From the NCBI GenBank assembly GCA_003170035.1, contig PMZX01000212.1:4035-9584 (forward strand): a stretch of 5,550 nt of DNA. Reading direction: 5' to 3'. The DNA comes from Myxococcales bacterium (GTDB lineage: Bacteria > Myxococcota_A > Polyangia > Fen-1088). The position numbers were made by a program, and so were the translations under genes. This document shows positions 4,403-5,550 of this stretch, one piece after another (the first letter of the stretch is position 1; every line of letters begins with the position of its first letter). The notes under the pieces are model-generated. The model saw only the letters and a list, made by a program, of their open reading frames with translations. It did not search any database and had not been told where the DNA came from.

Positions 4403-5550
4403 GTGGTGCTCCGCGCGACGATTTACGTAAGTGTCGGCGGTCGACCGTCGGCCGTCAGCAAGCAGTGCCTTGCTCGCACTGACCTGCGCGGATTCGGGTT
4501 GGCGGTAGGCCTGCTCAGTTGCCTGTGCTGCGTGGCCTGCTCCAAGGTTTCCGCGACACCCAGGCCGACATCAGACGCGGCAGCAGGAGCCGGCGGCCGC
4601 CCGGCGATTGATGCGGCAGTCGGGGGCGCGACAGGGGCGCGCACGGCTGCTGGCGGCACTGTCGCAGGTGGAACAGGTGGTGCTGGCGGGCAGGTCACAG
4701 GCGGCGCGGACATCGGTGGCACGGTTGCAGGCGGAGCGGGCGGCAGTGACACCGGTGAGACGGCCTCGGGCGGCGCGAGCGGAGGTGACACCGGTGGCAC
4801 TGCCCCAGGTGGCGCGGGCGGCACCGGCGCAGGCGGGGGTGGCACAGGCGGTACCGACATGGGTGGCTCCACGACGAGCAGCCAGGATGCCGCGGTCGTC
4901 GATGCGCCCGTGCCCGACGCGACGAAGATCAGCCCTCCTGATGGCCCACCACCAGCCACCTTCCTGCACGTGCAAGGCAATCGCCTGCTCGATGGCCAGG
5001 GCAAAGCCGTGCGCTTCACCGGCGTGAACTGGTTTGGCTTTGAAACCTCGAATGAAGCGCCCCATGGGACCTGGGCCCGCGACTATCGCAGCATGCTCAA
5101 GCAGATGCGCGACCTTGGCTTCAATTCACTGCGCCTGCCCTGGTCCAACGCCATCATGCGCCCGGATGCAAAGGCCGTTTCGGTGACCACCATCGGGGTC
5201 GATCCCTACGACGGCACCAATCCGATGAACGGGGCACTGGCGGGCAAGACGCCGCTTGAAATGATGGATCTGGTCATCGCAGCCGCGGGCGAGTTCGGTC
5301 TGAGAATCATTCTCGACAACCACTCGCGCGAACCCGACGCCTACGACAAGGAGGAGCTCTGGTGGACCGCGAAGACCTCGGAGCAACAGTGGATTGCCGA
5401 TTGGGTCACCCTGGCCAAGAAGTACAGTGGCAATCCCACTGTGGTGGGCTTCGACCTCGACAACGAGCCGCACGGTGCATCGACCTGGGGCACAGGCGCG
5501 ATCGCGACCGACTGGAACAGCGCCGCCGAACGCTGTGGCAATGCCATCCT
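4403..5550 (+). CDS. Lipoprotein GH5 (GH5_1-like) endoglucanase, 3'-truncated by window edge
   Basis: The frame is open to the window end, giving 382 codons. The only usual in-frame start codons before the signal segment are the tandem GTGs at 4403/4406 (GGGA 6 nt before the first) and a TTG at 4499; 4403 is used but uncertain. A hydrophobic segment LAVGLLSCLCCVAC ends in a probable lipobox, Cys46. Residues 62-155 are a Gly/Ala/Thr-rich tether. The catalytic domain begins near residue 189 (HVQGNRLLDGQGK) and closely follows the Acidothermus E1 endoglucanase pattern: VNWFGFETSN, HGTWARDYRSML, NSLRLPW with the conserved Arg244, LRIILDNH with His307, WW, GNPTVVGFDLDNEPH with the predicted acid/base Glu355, and AAERCGNAI. 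The nucleophile Glu expected later in the barrel lies outside the window. The expected activity is hydrolysis of beta-1,4-glucan (cellulose or similar) by a retaining mechanism, at the cell surface if the lipid anchor is used. Related beta-glucan or mannan specificities cannot be excluded. It follows the third cluster gene by about 35 bp on the same strand. Confidence 0.82.
   Translation, partial: MVLRATIYVSVGGRPSAVSKQCLARTDLRGFGLAVGLLSCLCCVACSKVSATPRPTSDAAAGAGGRPAIDAAVGGATGARTAAGGTVAGGTGGAGGQVTGGADIGGTVAGGAGGSDTGETASGGASGGDTGGTAPGGAGGTGAGGGGTGGTDMGGSTTSSQDAAVVDAPVPDATKISPPDGPPPATFLHVQGNRLLDGQGKAVRFTGVNWFGFETSNEAPHGTWARDYRSMLKQMRDLGFNSLRLPWSNAIMRPDAKAVSVTTIGVDPYDGTNPMNGALAGKTPLEMMDLVIAAAGEFGLRIILDNHSREPDAYDKEELWWTAKTSEQQWIADWVTLAKKYSGNPTVVGFDLDNEPHGASTWGTGAIATDWNSAAERCGNAI
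4586..4867 (+). repeat. Gly/Ala/Thr-rich low-complexity repeat encoding the GH5 tether
   Basis: About 94 codons are dominated by GGT, GGC, GCG and ACC-type codons and encode GG doublets every three to six residues (TVAGGTGGAGG, TGGADIGG, ASGGASGG and similar). Copies are imperfect; the longest exact unit noticed is GTGACACCGGTG at 4746-4757 and 4785-4796, 39 bp apart and therefore in frame. It separates the lipid-anchor region from the catalytic domain and is expected to be flexible. Its repeat nature makes length variation between strains likely. Confidence 0.75.

Noticed and set aside
4423..5019. A 198-residue Pro-rich minus-strand open frame
   Set aside because: The Pro/Ala repeats are the antisense reading of the Gly-rich linker codons of the GH5 gene, whose catalytic motifs are unambiguous.

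Overview
The window is GC-rich and its base composition and gene style fit a Myxococcota (Polyangia-like) deltaproteobacterium. This is inferred from a combination of traits: an AgmX/PglI-type C-terminal domain, a Cys-rich lipoprotein with Asp/Ala/Gly spacers, several lipobox signal peptides, and a GGTGGA-type glycine linker in front of a glycosidase. No phylogenetic marker gene is present, so the assignment is provisional. Every recognisable gene product appears to be destined for the cell envelope or surface.

Layout: (1) 1-420, plus strand: the 3' end of a gene whose product carries an AgmX/PglI C-terminal domain; its 5' end lies outside the window. (2) 447-1193, minus strand: a 248-residue Cys-rich lipoprotein, convergent with gene 1, containing two matching cysteine modules and an acidic tail. 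(3) 1194-1629: a 436-bp intergenic region between divergent genes, presumably holding promoters for both sides. (4) 1630-2220, 2259-3284 and 3318-4367, plus strand: three closely spaced genes encoding an LPP20-type lipoprotein, a CsgG/FlgO-like lipoprotein with a C-terminal TPR-like segment, and an exported protein with an LPP20-like N-terminal half and a second, unrecognised C-terminal module. (5) 4403 to the window end, plus strand: the 5' part of a lipoprotein glycoside hydrolase family 5 gene, with a Gly-rich tether and a catalytic domain closely resembling the Acidothermus E1-type (GH5_1) endoglucanases.

Gaps between the four plus-strand genes after 1630 are 38, 33 and about 35 bp with no convincing terminator between them, so they may be one transcription unit driven from the 1194-1629 region. 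The most interesting part is the LPP20 / CsgG-TPR / LPP20-like trio. Its domain content recalls outer-membrane lipoprotein systems such as FlgO/FlgP/FlgT of Vibrio, but no flagellar gene is visible and the window ends in a cellulase. A surface-assembly or envelope function is an inference only. No RNA genes, CRISPR arrays, insertion sequences or integrase-related features were seen.
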